Below, in pieces: positions 1 through 8,108 of a stretch of DNA of 64,000 nucleotides. The DNA is taken from positions 434,001 to 498,000 of the forward strand of contig CP116227.1 in NCBI GenBank assembly GCA_038184435.1, read 5' to 3'. The notes beneath the pieces are model-generated. The model was not told the origin of the DNA and did no database searches. It saw nothing but the letters and a program-made list of their open reading frames with translations. This DNA is from Nocardioides alkalitolerans (GTDB lineage: Bacteria > Actinomycetota > Actinomycetes > Propionibacteriales > Nocardioidaceae). The position numbers and the translations under genes were made by a program. The stretch's first letter is position 1. Each line of letters starts with the position of its first letter.

Positions 1-268
1 CCACCGCACCACCTGCACCACTGATCGACTGAGTTCCATCCACACCAGGAGCGGCCCGCACCGTCCGGCCCGGTCCTCGGTAGTGGCCCTCGGATCCCCG
101 GTGGCCTCCTCACGGAGGCCGCCCGGATGCTCCGCGGGCCTCGATCGAAGACCGGCACGCAGCACCGCGGGAACCACTACTACCGGCCCCGCCGTGCGCG
201 GACGGCCACCACGCGGCGAGTGCCGGGTGGGCATCGCGGCTCGCTCCGCACACAGAACAGGGATCTCC
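1..268 (+). other. pnp upstream leader, no gene seen
   Basis: No conserved coding sequence is visible here. The open frame that continues upstream of pnp (from about 83) encodes a low-complexity Arg/Pro/Gly stretch unlike any PNPase N terminus, so I treat it as leader. A hairpin at 101-122 has a 7-bp perfect core (103-109 with 114-120, loop TCAC). In Streptomyces, rpsO-pnp leaders carry a hairpin cut by RNase III. This stem could be its equivalent, but rpsO itself is not in the window. Confidence 0.45.
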
Positions 269-2512
269 TTGACCGAGACCACTCCTGCCGGCCCCGTCAT
301 CTCGGCGGTCGAGACCGTCCTCGACAACGGCCGCTTCGGCAAGCGCACCATCAAGTTCGAGACGGGCCTGCTGGCCCGTCAGGCCGCCGGCTCCGTGACG
401 GCCTACCTCGACGACGACACGATGCTGCTGTCCGCCACCACCGCGGGCAAGCACCCCAAGGACCACTTCGACTTCTTCCCCCTGACGATCGACGTCGAGG
501 AGCGGATGTACGCCGCGGGCCAGATCCCCGGCTCGTTCTTCCGCTCCGAGGGGCGCCCGGGCGAGGACGCGATCCTCGCCTGCCGGCTCATCGACCGCCC
601 GCTGCGCCCGACCTTCAAGAAGGGCCTGCGCAACGAGGTCCAGGTCGTCATCACCGTCATGGCGCTCAACCCCGACGCGCCCTACGACGTGCTCGCGATC
701 AACGCCGCGTCGATGTCGACGCAGCTCTCGGGCCTGCCCTTCTCCGGCCCCGTCGGCGGCGTGCGCGTCGCCCTCATCGAGGGCCAGTGGGTCGCGTTCC
801 CGACGCACACGCAGCTCGAGGACGCGGTCTTCGACATGGTCGTCGCCGGCCGCGTCACCGAGACCGGCGACGTCGCGATCATGATGGTCGAGGCGGAGGC
901 CACCGAGGGCAGCTGGAACCTGGTGCGCAGCGGCACGCAGGCGCCGACCGAGGAGGTCGTCGCCGGCGGTCTCGACGCGGCCAAGCCCTTCATCAAGCAG
1001 CTCGTCGAGGCCCAGGCGGAGCTCGCCAAGGCCGCCGCGAAGCCGGTCGTCGACTTCCCGATCTTCCTCGACTACGAGGACGACGTGTACGCCGCGGTCG
1101 AGGGCGCCGTCTCCGAGCAGACCGCCGCCGCGCTGACCATCGCCGGCAAGCAGGAGCGCGAGGAGCGCCTCGACGCCGTCAAGGCCGAGCTCGTCGAGAA
1201 GATCGGTGCGGACTTCGAGGGTCGTGAGAAGGAGGTCGGCGCCGCGTTCCGCTCGCTGACCAAGCAGCTCATGCGCGAGCGCGTGCTGCGCGACAAGGTC
1301 CGCATGGACGGGCGCGGCCTCGCCGACATCCGGCCGCTGCACGCCGAGGTCGGCGTGATCCCGCGCGTCCACGGCTCGTCGCTCTTCGAGCGCGGCGAGA
1401 CCCAGATCCTGGGCGTCACCACCCTCGGCATGCTCAAGATGGAGCAGCAGCTCGACACGCTGTCGCCGGAGAAGCACCGCCGCTACATGCACAAGTACGT
1501 CTTCCCGCCGTTCTCCACCGGTGAGACGGGCCGCGTCGGCTCGCCCAAGCGCCGCGAGATCGGCCACGGTGCGCTCGCCCGCCGCGCGCTCCTGCCGGTG
1601 CTGCCGTCGCGCGAGGAGTTCCCCTACGCGATCCGCCAGCTCTCCGAGGCCATGGGCTCCAACGGCTCCACCTCGATGGGCTCGGTCTGCGCCTCGACGC
1701 TCGGCCTGCTCCACGCCGGCGTGCCGCTCAAGGCGCCGGTCGCGGGCATCGCGATGGGCCTCATCTCCGGTGAGGTCGACGGCCAGACGCAGTACGTCGC
1801 GCTCACCGACATCCTCGGCGCCGAGGACGCGATGGGCGACATGGACTTCAAGGTCGCCGGCACGCGCGAGTTCGTCACGGCGCTGCAGCTCGACACCAAG
1901 CTCGACGGCATCCCGGCGCAGGTCCTGGCCGGCGCCCTGACGCAGGCCCGCGACGCCCGTCTCGCGATCCTCGACGTCATGGCCGGCGCCATCGAGGCCC
2001 CGGCGGAGATGTCCTCGACCGCGCCGCGGATTATCACCGTGAAGATCCCCGTCGACAAGATCGGCGAGGTCATCGGCCCCAAGGGCAAGGTCATCAACCA
2101 GATCCAGGACGACACGGGCGCCCAGATCTCGATCGAGGACGACGGCACGATCTACATCGGTGCCAACGAGGGCTCGGCCGCCGAGGCCGCCCGCTCCGCG
2201 ATCAACGCGATCGCCAACCCGACGATGCCCGAGGTCGGCGAGCGCTACCTCGGCACCGTCGTGAAGACGACGAACTTCGGTGCGTTCGTCGCCCTGATGC
2301 CGGGCAAGGACGGCCTGCTGCACATCACGAAGCTGCGGGCTCTCAACGACGGCAAGCGCGTCGAGTCCGTCGACGACGTCGTCTCGGTCGGCCAGAAGAT
2401 CCAGGTCGAGATCGGCGAGATCGACGACCGCGGCAAGCTGTCGCTGGTCCCGGTCGTCGAGGACGCGGACGCTCCCGCGGCGGACGCCGAGGGTGGCGAC
2501 TCCGCCGAGTGA
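269..2512 (+). CDS. pnp: Polyribonucleotide nucleotidyltransferase (PNPase)
   Basis: Phosphorolytic 3'-5' exoribonuclease and polymerase that degrades and tails RNA in the cytoplasm; actinobacterial homologues were also described as guanosine pentaphosphate synthetase. About 747 residues. It has two RNase PH-like halves, the second carrying the catalytic motif GDMDFKVAGT near residue 530. A KH domain (IGEVIGPKGKVINQI) lies at about 590-650 and an S1 domain (GTVVKTTNFGAFV) at about 655-725, followed by an acidic tail. I chose the TTG at 269 because homology starts there (LTETTPAGPVIS) and AGGGA at 259-263 sits 5 nt upstream. The longer frame from 83 has no recognisable N terminus. The stop overlaps the GTG of the following peptidase gene. 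Confidence 0.95.
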   Translation: MTETTPAGPVISAVETVLDNGRFGKRTIKFETGLLARQAAGSVTAYLDDDTMLLSATTAGKHPKDHFDFFPLTIDVEERMYAAGQIPGSFFRSEGRPGEDAILACRLIDRPLRPTFKKGLRNEVQVVITVMALNPDAPYDVLAINAASMSTQLSGLPFSGPVGGVRVALIEGQWVAFPTHTQLEDAVFDMVVAGRVTETGDVAIMMVEAEATEGSWNLVRSGTQAPTEEVVAGGLDAAKPFIKQLVEAQAELAKAAAKPVVDFPIFLDYEDDVYAAVEGAVSEQTAAALTIAGKQEREERLDAVKAELVEKIGADFEGREKEVGAAFRSLTKQLMRERVLRDKVRMDGRGLADIRPLHAEVGVIPRVHGSSLFERGETQILGVTTLGMLKMEQQLDTLSPEKHRRYMHKYVFPPFSTGETGRVGSPKRREIGHGALARRALLPVLPSREEFPYAIRQLSEAMGSNGSTSMGSVCASTLGLLHAGVPLKAPVAGIAMGLISGEVDGQTQYVALTDILGAEDAMGDMDFKVAGTREFVTALQLDTKLDGIPAQVLAGALTQARDARLAILDVMAGAIEAPAEMSSTAPRIITVKIPVDKIGEVIGPKGKVINQIQDDTGAQISIEDDGTIYIGANEGSAAEAARSAINAIANPTMPEVGERYLGTVVKTTNFGAFVALMPGKDGLLHITKLRALNDGKRVESVDDVVSVGQKIQVEIGEIDDRGKLSLVPVVEDADAPAADAEGGDSAE

Positions 2513-3843
2513 CCTCGCTCCACGAGCACGCCCCGGCCGGTCAGCAGCTCCCTGCTGACCGGCCGGTCGCGTTGCAGCCGCTGCCCGCGGGTGTGCGACG
2601 CACGGTGCTCCCCAGCGGGCTGAGGATCGTCACGGAGCACGTGGCGGGCGTGCGGTCCGCCGCGATCGGCGTCTGGATCGGCGTGGGCTCTGCCCACGAG
2701 ACCCCGGCGCTCCACGGCGGCTCGCACTTCCTCGAGCACGTGCTCTTCAAGGGCACCGACACGCGGTCGGCGCTCGACATCTCGGTGCAGCTCGACGAGG
2801 TGGGCGCGGAGGTGAACGCCTTCACGGCGAAGGAGTACACGTGCTTCCACGCGCGGGTGCTCGACACCGACGTGCCGCTCGCCGTCGACGTGCTCGGCGA
2901 CATGCTCACCTCCTCGGTGATCACGGACGAGGACGTCGAGGCGGAGCGCGAGGTGATCCTCGACGAGATCGCGATGCACGACGACGACCCGGACGACGTG
3001 GTGCACAACCTGTTCGCCGAGCAGGCGTGGGGGGACACGCCGTACGGCCGGCCCATCGCCGGGACGGAGGACTCGATCGCCGCCCTCACGGCGGAGCAGG
3101 TGCGCGACTTCTGGCGCACGCACTACCGGGCCCCCGGGATCGTCGTGTCCGCGGCCGGCAACGTCGACCACGACGAGGTGGTGCGCCTCGTGCTCGCAGC
3201 CTTCGGCCGCCGCGGGTTCCTGGACCAGGTCGCCGACCCGGTCCCGGCGCCGCTCCTGCACGCGCCCGCGCGGCCGGCGGCGCAGCCCGTCAACGCCGGC
3301 ACGATCGTCGCCGAGCGGGGCTTCGAGCAGGTCAACGTGGTGCTCGGTCGCCGCGGCCTGGCTCGCGGCGACGAGCGCCGCTTCGCGATGGGCATCCTCA
3401 CCACCGGGCTCGGCGGCGGCACGTCGTCGCGGTTGTTCCAGGAGGTGCGCGAGCGCCGCGGCCTGGCCTACTCGGTCTACTCCTTCACGACCCAGCACGT
3501 CGGCGCAGGCCTCGTGGGGGTCGGCGTCGGGGTGCTGCCGTCCAAGCTGGACGCCACGCTCGACGTGGTGCGCCGCGAGCTCGAGGTCGTCGCCGAGCGT
3601 GGTCTCGACGCCGACGAGGTACGCCGCGGGGCCGGCCAGCTGCGGGCCGGGCTCGTCATGGGGCTGGAGGACACCGCCTCCCGGATGCACCGCCTCGGCA
3701 AGGCCGAGATCATCGGCGACCGCCTGCTGGACGTCGACGCCGTCATCGCCCGCATCGACGCGGTCACGCCGGAGGACGTCGCCGCGCTCGCGGCGGAGGT
3801 GCTGCGGGGGCCCGAGGTGCTGGCGGTCGTCCGCCCCGGCTGA
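2509..3843 (+). CDS. M16 family zinc metallopeptidase (mitochondrial processing peptidase-like)
   Basis: Predicted zinc endopeptidase of the pitrilysin/MPP family, 444 residues. The inverted zinc motif HxxEH is visible in HFLEHVLFKG (about residue 75), with the downstream glutamate in EREVILDEI. A second, inactive M16 half follows, with the TSSRLFQEVRERRGLAYS segment typical of bacterial pnp-linked members. A GTGA overlap with pnp suggests translational coupling. The start is uncertain: a perfect 15-bp hairpin (2533-2566) occupies codons 9-20 and looks like a pnp terminator, and recognisable homology begins only near VRRTVLPSGLRIV (about 2593). TTG 2572 or GTG 2593 could be the true start. 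Confidence 0.88.
   Translation: MTSLHEHAPAGQQLPADRPVALQPLPAGVRRTVLPSGLRIVTEHVAGVRSAAIGVWIGVGSAHETPALHGGSHFLEHVLFKGTDTRSALDISVQLDEVGAEVNAFTAKEYTCFHARVLDTDVPLAVDVLGDMLTSSVITDEDVEAEREVILDEIAMHDDDPDDVVHNLFAEQAWGDTPYGRPIAGTEDSIAALTAEQVRDFWRTHYRAPGIVVSAAGNVDHDEVVRLVLAAFGRRGFLDQVADPVPAPLLHAPARPAAQPVNAGTIVAERGFEQVNVVLGRRGLARGDERRFAMGILTTGLGGGTSSRLFQEVRERRGLAYSVYSFTTQHVGAGLVGVGVGVLPSKLDATLDVVRRELEVVAERGLDADEVRRGAGQLRAGLVMGLEDTASRMHRLGKAEIIGDRLLDVDAVIARIDAVTPEDVAALAAEVLRGPEVLAVVRPG
2533..2566 (+). terminator. Perfect 15-bp hairpin after pnp
   Basis: Arms 2533-2547 and 2552-2566 are perfectly complementary, with a 4-nt loop, 20 nt after the pnp stop. There is no T-run, as is usual for high-GC actinobacterial terminators. 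It lies inside the first codons of the M16 peptidase frame, so either that start is too far upstream or the hairpin attenuates read-through into it. Confidence 0.6.
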
Positions 3844-3860
3844 GACCCGTGCCGGTGCTG

Positions 3861-3890
3861 GAGCCGGGGCCGGTTCGCCGGTCCCGGCTC
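3861..3890. terminator. Bidirectional hairpin terminator with TTCG loop
   Basis: A 13-bp stem (3861-3873 with 3878-3890, one G-T wobble) closes on the stable tetraloop TTCG. It lies between two convergent genes, the M16 peptidase ending at 3843 and the methyltransferase ending at 3898, so it can serve both strands. Confidence 0.75.
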
Positions 3891-3897
3891 AGCCCGC

Positions 3898-4428
3898 TCA
3901 GTCCTGGGCCGTCACGCGCTGGCCGATGACGGCGAACGCGGCGGGCTGCTGGCTCTGCAGCACCGACACGCGGAACCCGCCGTCGGCCAGCGCGGTCGTG
4001 GCGGCCTCGATGACGCGCGCCCTGCCCTCGGGCATGGTCGCCTCGTAGAAGAGGTACGCCCGGCCGCCGGGCAGCAGCTTCTCGTGGAGCAGGGCGATCT
4101 CGTCGGTGGCCTGGCGCACCCAGAACAGGTTGACGTTGAACGCGAAGGCCTTGTGCAGCCGCTTGACCGGCACGCGCAGCGTCGCGAGGTCGATCTGGCG
4201 CACCGTGAGGCGCCCCGCCTCGACGTACTGCGCGCAGCGTCGCTTCGTGCGGTCCACCCCCGACTCCGAGCGGTCGATCGCGAACAGCTTGCCCGACTCG
4301 AGACGGGAGCAGACGAGCTCGGCGGCCGCGCCGGGACCGCAACCGATCTCCAGCAGCTGGTCGCCGGGCTGGACGTCCATGACGTCCACGCCCCAGCGGA
4401 TGCGCGCGGGGATGGTCTGCTGCCTCAT
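3898..4428 (-). CDS. Class I SAM-dependent methyltransferase
   Basis: Small cytoplasmic methyltransferase of unknown substrate, about 176 residues. The SAM-binding motif I is clear (LLEIGCGPGAAAEL), followed by an acidic motif II region (AIDRSESG) and a conserved strand in ...LHEKLLPGGRAYLFYEA, the usual post-motif segment. I start at ATG 4428 (MRQQTIPARIRWG), where homology with small methyltransferases begins. An ATG at 4464 would add 12 poorly conserved residues. Neither has a clear Shine-Dalgarno. It is convergent with the M16 peptidase and divergent from dapB, so it is probably a single-gene unit. What it methylates cannot be told from the sequence. Confidence 0.8.
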   Translation of the reverse strand: MRQQTIPARIRWGVDVMDVQPGDQLLEIGCGPGAAAELVCSRLESGKLFAIDRSESGVDRTKRRCAQYVEAGRLTVRQIDLATLRVPVKRLHKAFAFNVNLFWVRQATDEIALLHEKLLPGGRAYLFYEATMPEGRARVIEAATTALADGGFRVSVLQSQQPAAFAVIGQRVTAQD

Positions 4429-4497
4429 GCGGTACAGCCTGCCACCTCGCCGGAGCGGTTGCACCGACCGCCTCGCCCTGCGGCGTCCCGCGTGCCC

Positions 4498-4503
4498 TAG
4501 GTT
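4498..4503 (+). promoter_or_regulatory. -10 box of leaderless dapB promoter
   Basis: TAGGTT ends 8 nt before the GTG at 4512, the spacing expected when transcription starts at or next to the start codon. No Shine-Dalgarno is present. Confidence 0.5.
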
Positions 4504-4511
4504 GGGGCCTC

Positions 4512-5294
4512 GTGAGCGACAACGCAGCGGGTACGACGACGTCCAGCCCCCTCCGTGTCGGCGTGCTCGGCGCGCGGGGCAAGGTGGGTCGGGAGATCTG
4601 CGCCGCGGTGGACGCGGCCGACGACCTGGCCCTCGTCGCGGAGGTCGACGCCGGTGACGATGTCGACGTGCTGCGCACCAACGGGGCGCAGGTCGTCGTC
4701 GACTTCACCCACCCCGACGTCGTGATGGCGAACCTGGAGTTCTGCATCGCGCAGGGCATCCACGCGGTCGTGGGCACCACGGGCTTCGACGACGACCGGC
4801 TCGCGACCCTCCGCGGCTGGCTGGCCGACGCGCCGGCCACCGGCGTGCTCATCGCGCCCAACTTCTCGATCGGCGCGGTGCTGATGATGCGCTTCGCGGC
4901 CGAGGCCGCCCGCTTCTACGACTCCGTCGAGATCGTCGAGCTGCACCACCCCACGAAGGCCGACGCCCCCTCGGGCACGGCCCGGCGCACCGCCGAGCTG
5001 GTCGCCGCCGCCCGCCGGGCGGCGGGCAGCCCGCCCATGCCCGACGCGACGTCCACCGGGCTGGAGGGTGCGCGCGGGGCCGACGTCGACGGCGTCCGTG
5101 TCCACGCCCTGCGGATCCGCGGGATGATCGCCCACCAGGAGGTCGTGCTGGGGGGACCGGGGGAGACGCTCACCATCCGCCACGACTCGATGGACCGCGC
5201 CTCGTTCGCCCCGGGCGTGCTGCTGGGCGTCCGCGCGATCGCCGACCACCCGGGCCTCACGGTCGGTCTCGAGCACCTGCTCGAGCTCGACTGA
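4512..5294 (+). CDS. dapB: 4-hydroxy-tetrahydrodipicolinate reductase
   Basis: Reduces 4-hydroxy-tetrahydrodipicolinate to tetrahydrodipicolinate with NAD(P)H, the second committed step of the lysine/diaminopimelate pathway that feeds peptidoglycan. 260 residues, normal for the family. The N-terminal Rossmann motif GVLGARGKVGREI, the VVGTTGF segment and the signature ELHHPTKADAPSGTA with the catalytic His and Lys are all present. The start is GTG 4512, supported by a -10-like TAGGTT 8 nt upstream. In many actinobacteria dapB lies next to pnp and an M16 peptidase gene, as here. It is convergent with azlD, with only 3 nt between the stop codons. Confidence 0.95.
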   Translation: MSDNAAGTTTSSPLRVGVLGARGKVGREICAAVDAADDLALVAEVDAGDDVDVLRTNGAQVVVDFTHPDVVMANLEFCIAQGIHAVVGTTGFDDDRLATLRGWLADAPATGVLIAPNFSIGAVLMMRFAAEAARFYDSVEIVELHHPTKADAPSGTARRTAELVAAARRAAGSPPMPDATSTGLEGARGADVDGVRVHALRIRGMIAHQEVVLGGPGETLTIRHDSMDRASFAPGVLLGVRAIADHPGLTVGLEHLLELD

Positions 5295-5297
5295 CCC

Positions 5298-5612
5298 TCA
5301 GCCGAGCCCGGCGGCGCGCAGCCCGGCGGCCGTGGCCGCCGCGAGCACGACGACGACGAGGAAGCCCGCGCGCAACGTCAGCGCGACGGCGGCCACCGCC
5401 AGCGCCGCCAGGCGTGCGTCGACGACCAGGCGGGCGCCGTCCGCCGCTGCCTGCACCGCGACGAGCGCGGCGAGCAGGGCCACGGGCAGGGTGAGCGCGA
5501 TGCGCCGCACCAGCGGTCGCTCCAGCACCCCGGACGGCAGGGACAGGCCCGCGAGCTTGAGCGCGTAGCAACCGCCGGCGAGCACCAGGATCGCCGCCCA
5601 CGTCGAGCTCAT
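5298..5612 (-). CDS. azlD: AzlD-type branched-chain amino acid transport subunit
   Basis: Small integral membrane protein, 104 residues with about four hydrophobic segments. It is the partner of AzlC in a two-component exporter of branched-chain amino acids (BrnE/AzlD family). The start ATG 5612 overlaps the azlC stop as ATGA, so the two subunits are translationally coupled. Its function is assigned from size, topology and position behind azlC. The motif LPVALLAALVAVQA fits AzlD proteins. The frame could be read further upstream, but that would run through azlC coding sequence. Confidence 0.85.
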   Translation of the reverse strand: MSSTWAAILVLAGGCYALKLAGLSLPSGVLERPLVRRIALTLPVALLAALVAVQAAADGARLVVDARLAALAVAAVALTLRAGFLVVVVLAAATAAGLRAAGLG

Positions 5613-6334
5613 GCGGCCGCCCCGGACGCCCCGGACGCCCCGGACGCCCCGGACCCCGGCGGCGTTCGGGTGGGCAGGAGCGCGGCGACCACGGCGACGG
5701 ACGCCGCGGCGAGCACCGGCACCCCGGCGGGCGTGAACGGCACCAGGGCCAGCGCGAGGGCCCCGGCGGCGAGCGCCACGGCGACGGCGGACCCGTCGGC
5801 GAGCCGGGGCCAGAGCAGCGCGAGGAACGCGGCGCCCACGGCGGCGTCCAGCCCGAAGGTGCGGGGGTCGCCGAGGGCCGTGCCCGCGAGGGCGCCGACG
5901 AAGGTCATGAGGTTCCACAGCACGAACACCGCGCCGCCGGTGACGAGGAAGCCGAGCCGTGCCAGCGGCCGGTCGTCCTGGACGGTCGCGACGGCGCTCG
6001 ACTCGTCGATCACGAGCTGGGCGGCCCCGGCCCGGCGAAGTCCGCGCCACCGGAGGCGGTCGGCGAGACCGAGCCCGTAGAGCGTGTTGCGGGCGCCCAG
6101 CATGAGCCCGGTCGCGGCGCCCGACCACGGCGACCCGCCCGCGGCCAGCACGCCCACGAAGGCGAACTGCGAGGCGCCCGTGAACACCAGGAACGACAGG
6201 GCGCAGGTCTGGAGGACGCTCAGGCCGGAGGCGACGCCCACGGCGCCGAAGGACGTGCCGTAGAGGCCCGTCGCGACCCCGATCGCGAGACCCTGACGCA
6301 CGAGGGCGCGGCGTTCGGCGGTCGGGTCGGGCAC
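5609..6334 (-). CDS. azlC: AzlC-type branched-chain amino acid permease
   Basis: Large subunit of the AzlCD/BrnFE exporter, 241 residues with about seven membrane segments. Family motifs SFGAVGVASGLSVLQT and SLLVFTGASQFAFVGV-like text are visible near the N terminus (as FLVFTGASQFAFVGV). The start is GTG 6334, preceded at 6 nt by a -10-like TAGCCT on the minus strand. The C terminus ends in a short Ser-Gly-Ala repeat made by a 9-bp tandem repeat at 5621-5655, outside the membrane domain. Coupled to azlD by an ATGA overlap. The substrate (Leu/Ile/Val, possibly Met) is inferred from the family. Confidence 0.88.
   Translation of the reverse strand: MPDPTAERRALVRQGLAIGVATGLYGTSFGAVGVASGLSVLQTCALSFLVFTGASQFAFVGVLAAGGSPWSGAATGLMLGARNTLYGLGLADRLRWRGLRRAGAAQLVIDESSAVATVQDDRPLARLGFLVTGGAVFVLWNLMTFVGALAGTALGDPRTFGLDAAVGAAFLALLWPRLADGSAVAVALAAGALALALVPFTPAGVPVLAAASVAVVAALLPTRTPPGSGASGASGASGAAA
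5621..5655. repeat. 9-bp tandem repeat, about 3.8 copies
   Basis: Unit CCCGGACGC repeated in the 3' end of azlC, encoding Ser-Gly-Ala repeats. The unit length is a multiple of three, so copy-number change keeps the frame. Confidence 0.8.
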
Positions 6335-6340
6335 CCCGCG

Positions 6341-6346
6341 AGGCTA
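6341..6346 (-). promoter_or_regulatory. -10 box of leaderless azlC promoter
   Basis: TAGCCT on the minus strand, 6 nt before GTG 6334, with no Shine-Dalgarno between them. Confidence 0.4.
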
Positions 6347-6390
6347 GGTCACGCGGTCGCCCGGGCGCGGGCCGGGTCGCCCGGTCCCCC

Positions 6391-6444
6391 GGGTCGGTCG
6401 GGTCGGTCGGGTCGGTCGGGTCGGTCGGGTCGGTCGGGTCGGTC
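6391..6444. repeat. 9-bp tandem repeat, six perfect copies
   Basis: Six identical copies of GGGTCGGTC in the gap between azlC and the next minus-strand gene, followed by GGGCCC. A simple-sequence repeat with no spacer structure. It is non-coding as annotated here. Confidence 0.9.
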
Positions 6445-6451
6445 GGGCCCG

Positions 6452-6643
6452 TCAGCCGTGGTGGGGGTCGCGCACGAGCACGACGGCGGCGAGCAGGCCG
6501 GCGGCGATCCCCGCGGCCAGGCCGGTCGGCACGACCACCGGTACGGCGCTGCCGATGCCCGCGAGCAGACCGGCGGCCACGCCTGCCACGAGGGCGACGA
6601 GCACGAGGAGGTGGCGGTGACGCCGGGGCAGGGGACCGAGCAC
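6452..6643 (-). CDS. Small two-helix membrane protein, unknown
   Basis: I do not recognise the family. 63 residues: a basic N terminus (RRHRH), one hydrophobic segment of about 20 residues, a short Pro-containing turn, a second hydrophobic segment, and a charged end (RDPHHG), so probably an inner-membrane hairpin. GTG 6643 is chosen because a strong Shine-Dalgarno (GAGGAGGAAG on the minus strand, 6647-6656) lies just upstream. A longer reading from 6739 would skip that signal and add a poor N terminus. It stands alone between two other minus-strand genes. Confidence 0.55.
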   Translation of the reverse strand: MLGPLPRRHRHLLVLVALVAGVAAGLLAGIGSAVPVVVPTGLAAGIAAGLLAAVVLVRDPHHG

Positions 6644-6740
6644 GCGCTTCCTCCTCGGGTCTGAATGGGTGACGGGGGTCACATCATGCCCGATCGGGCC
6701 GCGGAGACCAACCTCCCTCGGGGTGATCCGCGGGCTCACC

Positions 6741-7256
6741 TCAGACCAGGGAGGTGTGCAGGCGGACCTGGGTCACCTCGGTGCCGTCCTCGTCGGCGAG
6801 CGCCCGGTGCGCCCCGTCCGGCGCCCATCCGGCCGCGGCGAGGAGCGCGCGCCGCGGGTCGTCGGTCGACTCGAGCCAGGCGGTGGCGTGCTCGAAACCG
6901 TCGGCGCGCCAGGTGTCGACGCAGGCGTGGAGGAGGCGGGAGCCGTGCCCGCGGCCGCGCGCCGAGGGCGCGACCGCGATCTCCGCCAGCTGGGCGTCAC
7001 GAGCCGGCGAGGCGTCGGGGTCGGGATCGGGGCCGACCACGGCGTATCCCACGAGCCGGTCGCCCTCGAGGGCGACCAGCACGCGGAGCCGGGCGTCGCC
7101 CGGGGCGGTGAGCGAGCGTCGCCAGGCGGTGGCGACGTCGGAGGCCTCGGGAAGGGCGTGGGGCGCGGTGAGGCGCTCCGTCCAGGCGGCGAGCTGCAGC
7201 TCGGCCAGCGCCTCGGCGTCGCGGGCCCAGGCGACCCGCACGCCGTGGTCGGTCAC
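6741..7256 (-). CDS. GNAT family N-acetyltransferase
   Basis: Predicted acetyl-CoA dependent N-acetyltransferase of unknown substrate, 171 residues. The acetyl-CoA binding segment is seen as LAEIAVAPSARGRGHGSRLL (motif A, with the Arg-x-x-Gly-x-Gly loop), followed by ATAWLESTDDPRRALLAAAGW, which fits motif B. The start GTG 7256 overlaps the stop of the upstream membrane-protein gene as GTGA, so the two are probably co-transcribed and coupled. Confidence 0.85.
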   Translation of the reverse strand: MTDHGVRVAWARDAEALAELQLAAWTERLTAPHALPEASDVATAWRRSLTAPGDARLRVLVALEGDRLVGYAVVGPDPDPDASPARDAQLAEIAVAPSARGRGHGSRLLHACVDTWRADGFEHATAWLESTDDPRRALLAAAGWAPDGAHRALADEDGTEVTQVRLHTSLV

Positions 7257-7864
7257 CGGTAGGTGTCCGCCATCCGCTCACCGATCTTGCGCTGCGGCTT
7301 GGGCAGGCGCAGCGGCTTGATCTGCATCGAGCGCGTCACCGCGTAGAACATCAGGCCCTTCGCCGAGGGGTCCTCGAGACGCTTGCGGGCCTCGCGCGCC
7401 AGCCGGATCCGCAGCCAGGTCAGGTCGAGCACGATGAGCAGCAGCAGGGCGGTGAAGATGAGGTAGCCCGCGCTGACCATGCTGGCGTTACCCGACCACT
7501 GGAGCACCAGCGAGAGGAGCATCAGCGGCAGCACGAGCTCGGTGAACCCGAAGCGGGTGTCGACGAGGTCGCGGACGAACCGCTTGCGGGGACCGCGGTC
7601 GCGCGCGGGCATGAACCGGTCGTCGCCGGTGCGCATGGCCTCGCGGACCTTGTTCTGCCGGGCCATCCGCTCCTCGCGGGCCTTGGCGTTCAGCTCCTTG
7701 CGGGAGCGCGCGGGCTTGGCGCGGGCACGGGCGGCGGCCTCGGCCTCGCGCCGCGACGGGGTGGGGCGTCCCTTGCCCCCGGGGCGCGGTGCGTCGCCGG
7801 CGGCGACCTCCTCCGCGGGGGAGGGGGTGGACTTCTCGCTGGCGGTGGAGCTGCGACGGAACAA
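7253..7864 (-). CDS. DUF3043 family membrane protein
   Basis: Actinobacterial conserved membrane protein of unknown function, about 203 residues. It has a charged, Arg/Lys/Ala-rich N-terminal half (RKELNAKAREERMARQNKVREAM), the motif DDRFMPARDRGPRKRFVRDLVDTRF typical of DUF3043 in spaced form, and then two membrane helices and a basic tail. I use TTG 7864 (LFRRSS), where the conserved sequence begins and GTGAGG lies 5 nt upstream. A GTG at 7942 would also fit a leaderless start 8 nt after a -10-like box at 7951-7956. Co-transcribed with the GNAT gene. Confidence 0.75.
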   Translation of the reverse strand: MFRRSSTASEKSTPSPAEEVAAGDAPRPGGKGRPTPSRREAEAAARARAKPARSRKELNAKAREERMARQNKVREAMRTGDDRFMPARDRGPRKRFVRDLVDTRFGFTELVLPLMLLSLVLQWSGNASMVSAGYLIFTALLLLIVLDLTWLRIRLAREARKRLEDPSAKGLMFYAVTRSMQIKPLRLPKPQRKIGERMADTYR

Positions 7865-7950
7865 CGGGGCCTCACGGGACGAGCGGCCCGCGCGGCGGAC
7901 CGGTGGATCGGGCGGGACGGGCACGCCGCACCGGCGCGCCACACGTGCGC

Positions 7951-7956
7951 ATCCTA
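7951..7956 (-). promoter_or_regulatory. -10 box upstream of DUF3043 gene
   Basis: TAGGAT on the minus strand. It places a transcription start near 7943, either leaderless for GTG 7942 or with a leader of about 80 nt for TTG 7864. Confidence 0.4.
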
Positions 7957-8015
7957 GCGGTCGGCCCCCTCCGCGGAGCCCGGCACCGGTGTCGCCCCCG
8001 CTTGAGGTTTGCCCC

Positions 8016-8021
8016 TAGTGT
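8016..8021 (+). promoter_or_regulatory. Possible -10 box for psp operon
   Basis: TAGTGT about 88 nt upstream of the pspA ATG, giving a leader of about 80 nt that holds a Shine-Dalgarno. No PspF-type sigma-54 (-24/-12) element was seen. Confidence 0.3.
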
Positions 8022-8108
8022 GGAGCGGGAAGCCGCAGCGGCGGCCGGCCGCGTCGTCGCGGCCGATCGTCCGCTCAGGTCGCGAGCCGTTCGAGGAGAG
8101 GCACCCCG

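Noticed and set aside
6391..6444. Six-copy 9-bp repeat as a CRISPR array
   Set aside because: The copies are contiguous with no spacers and the unit is far too short.
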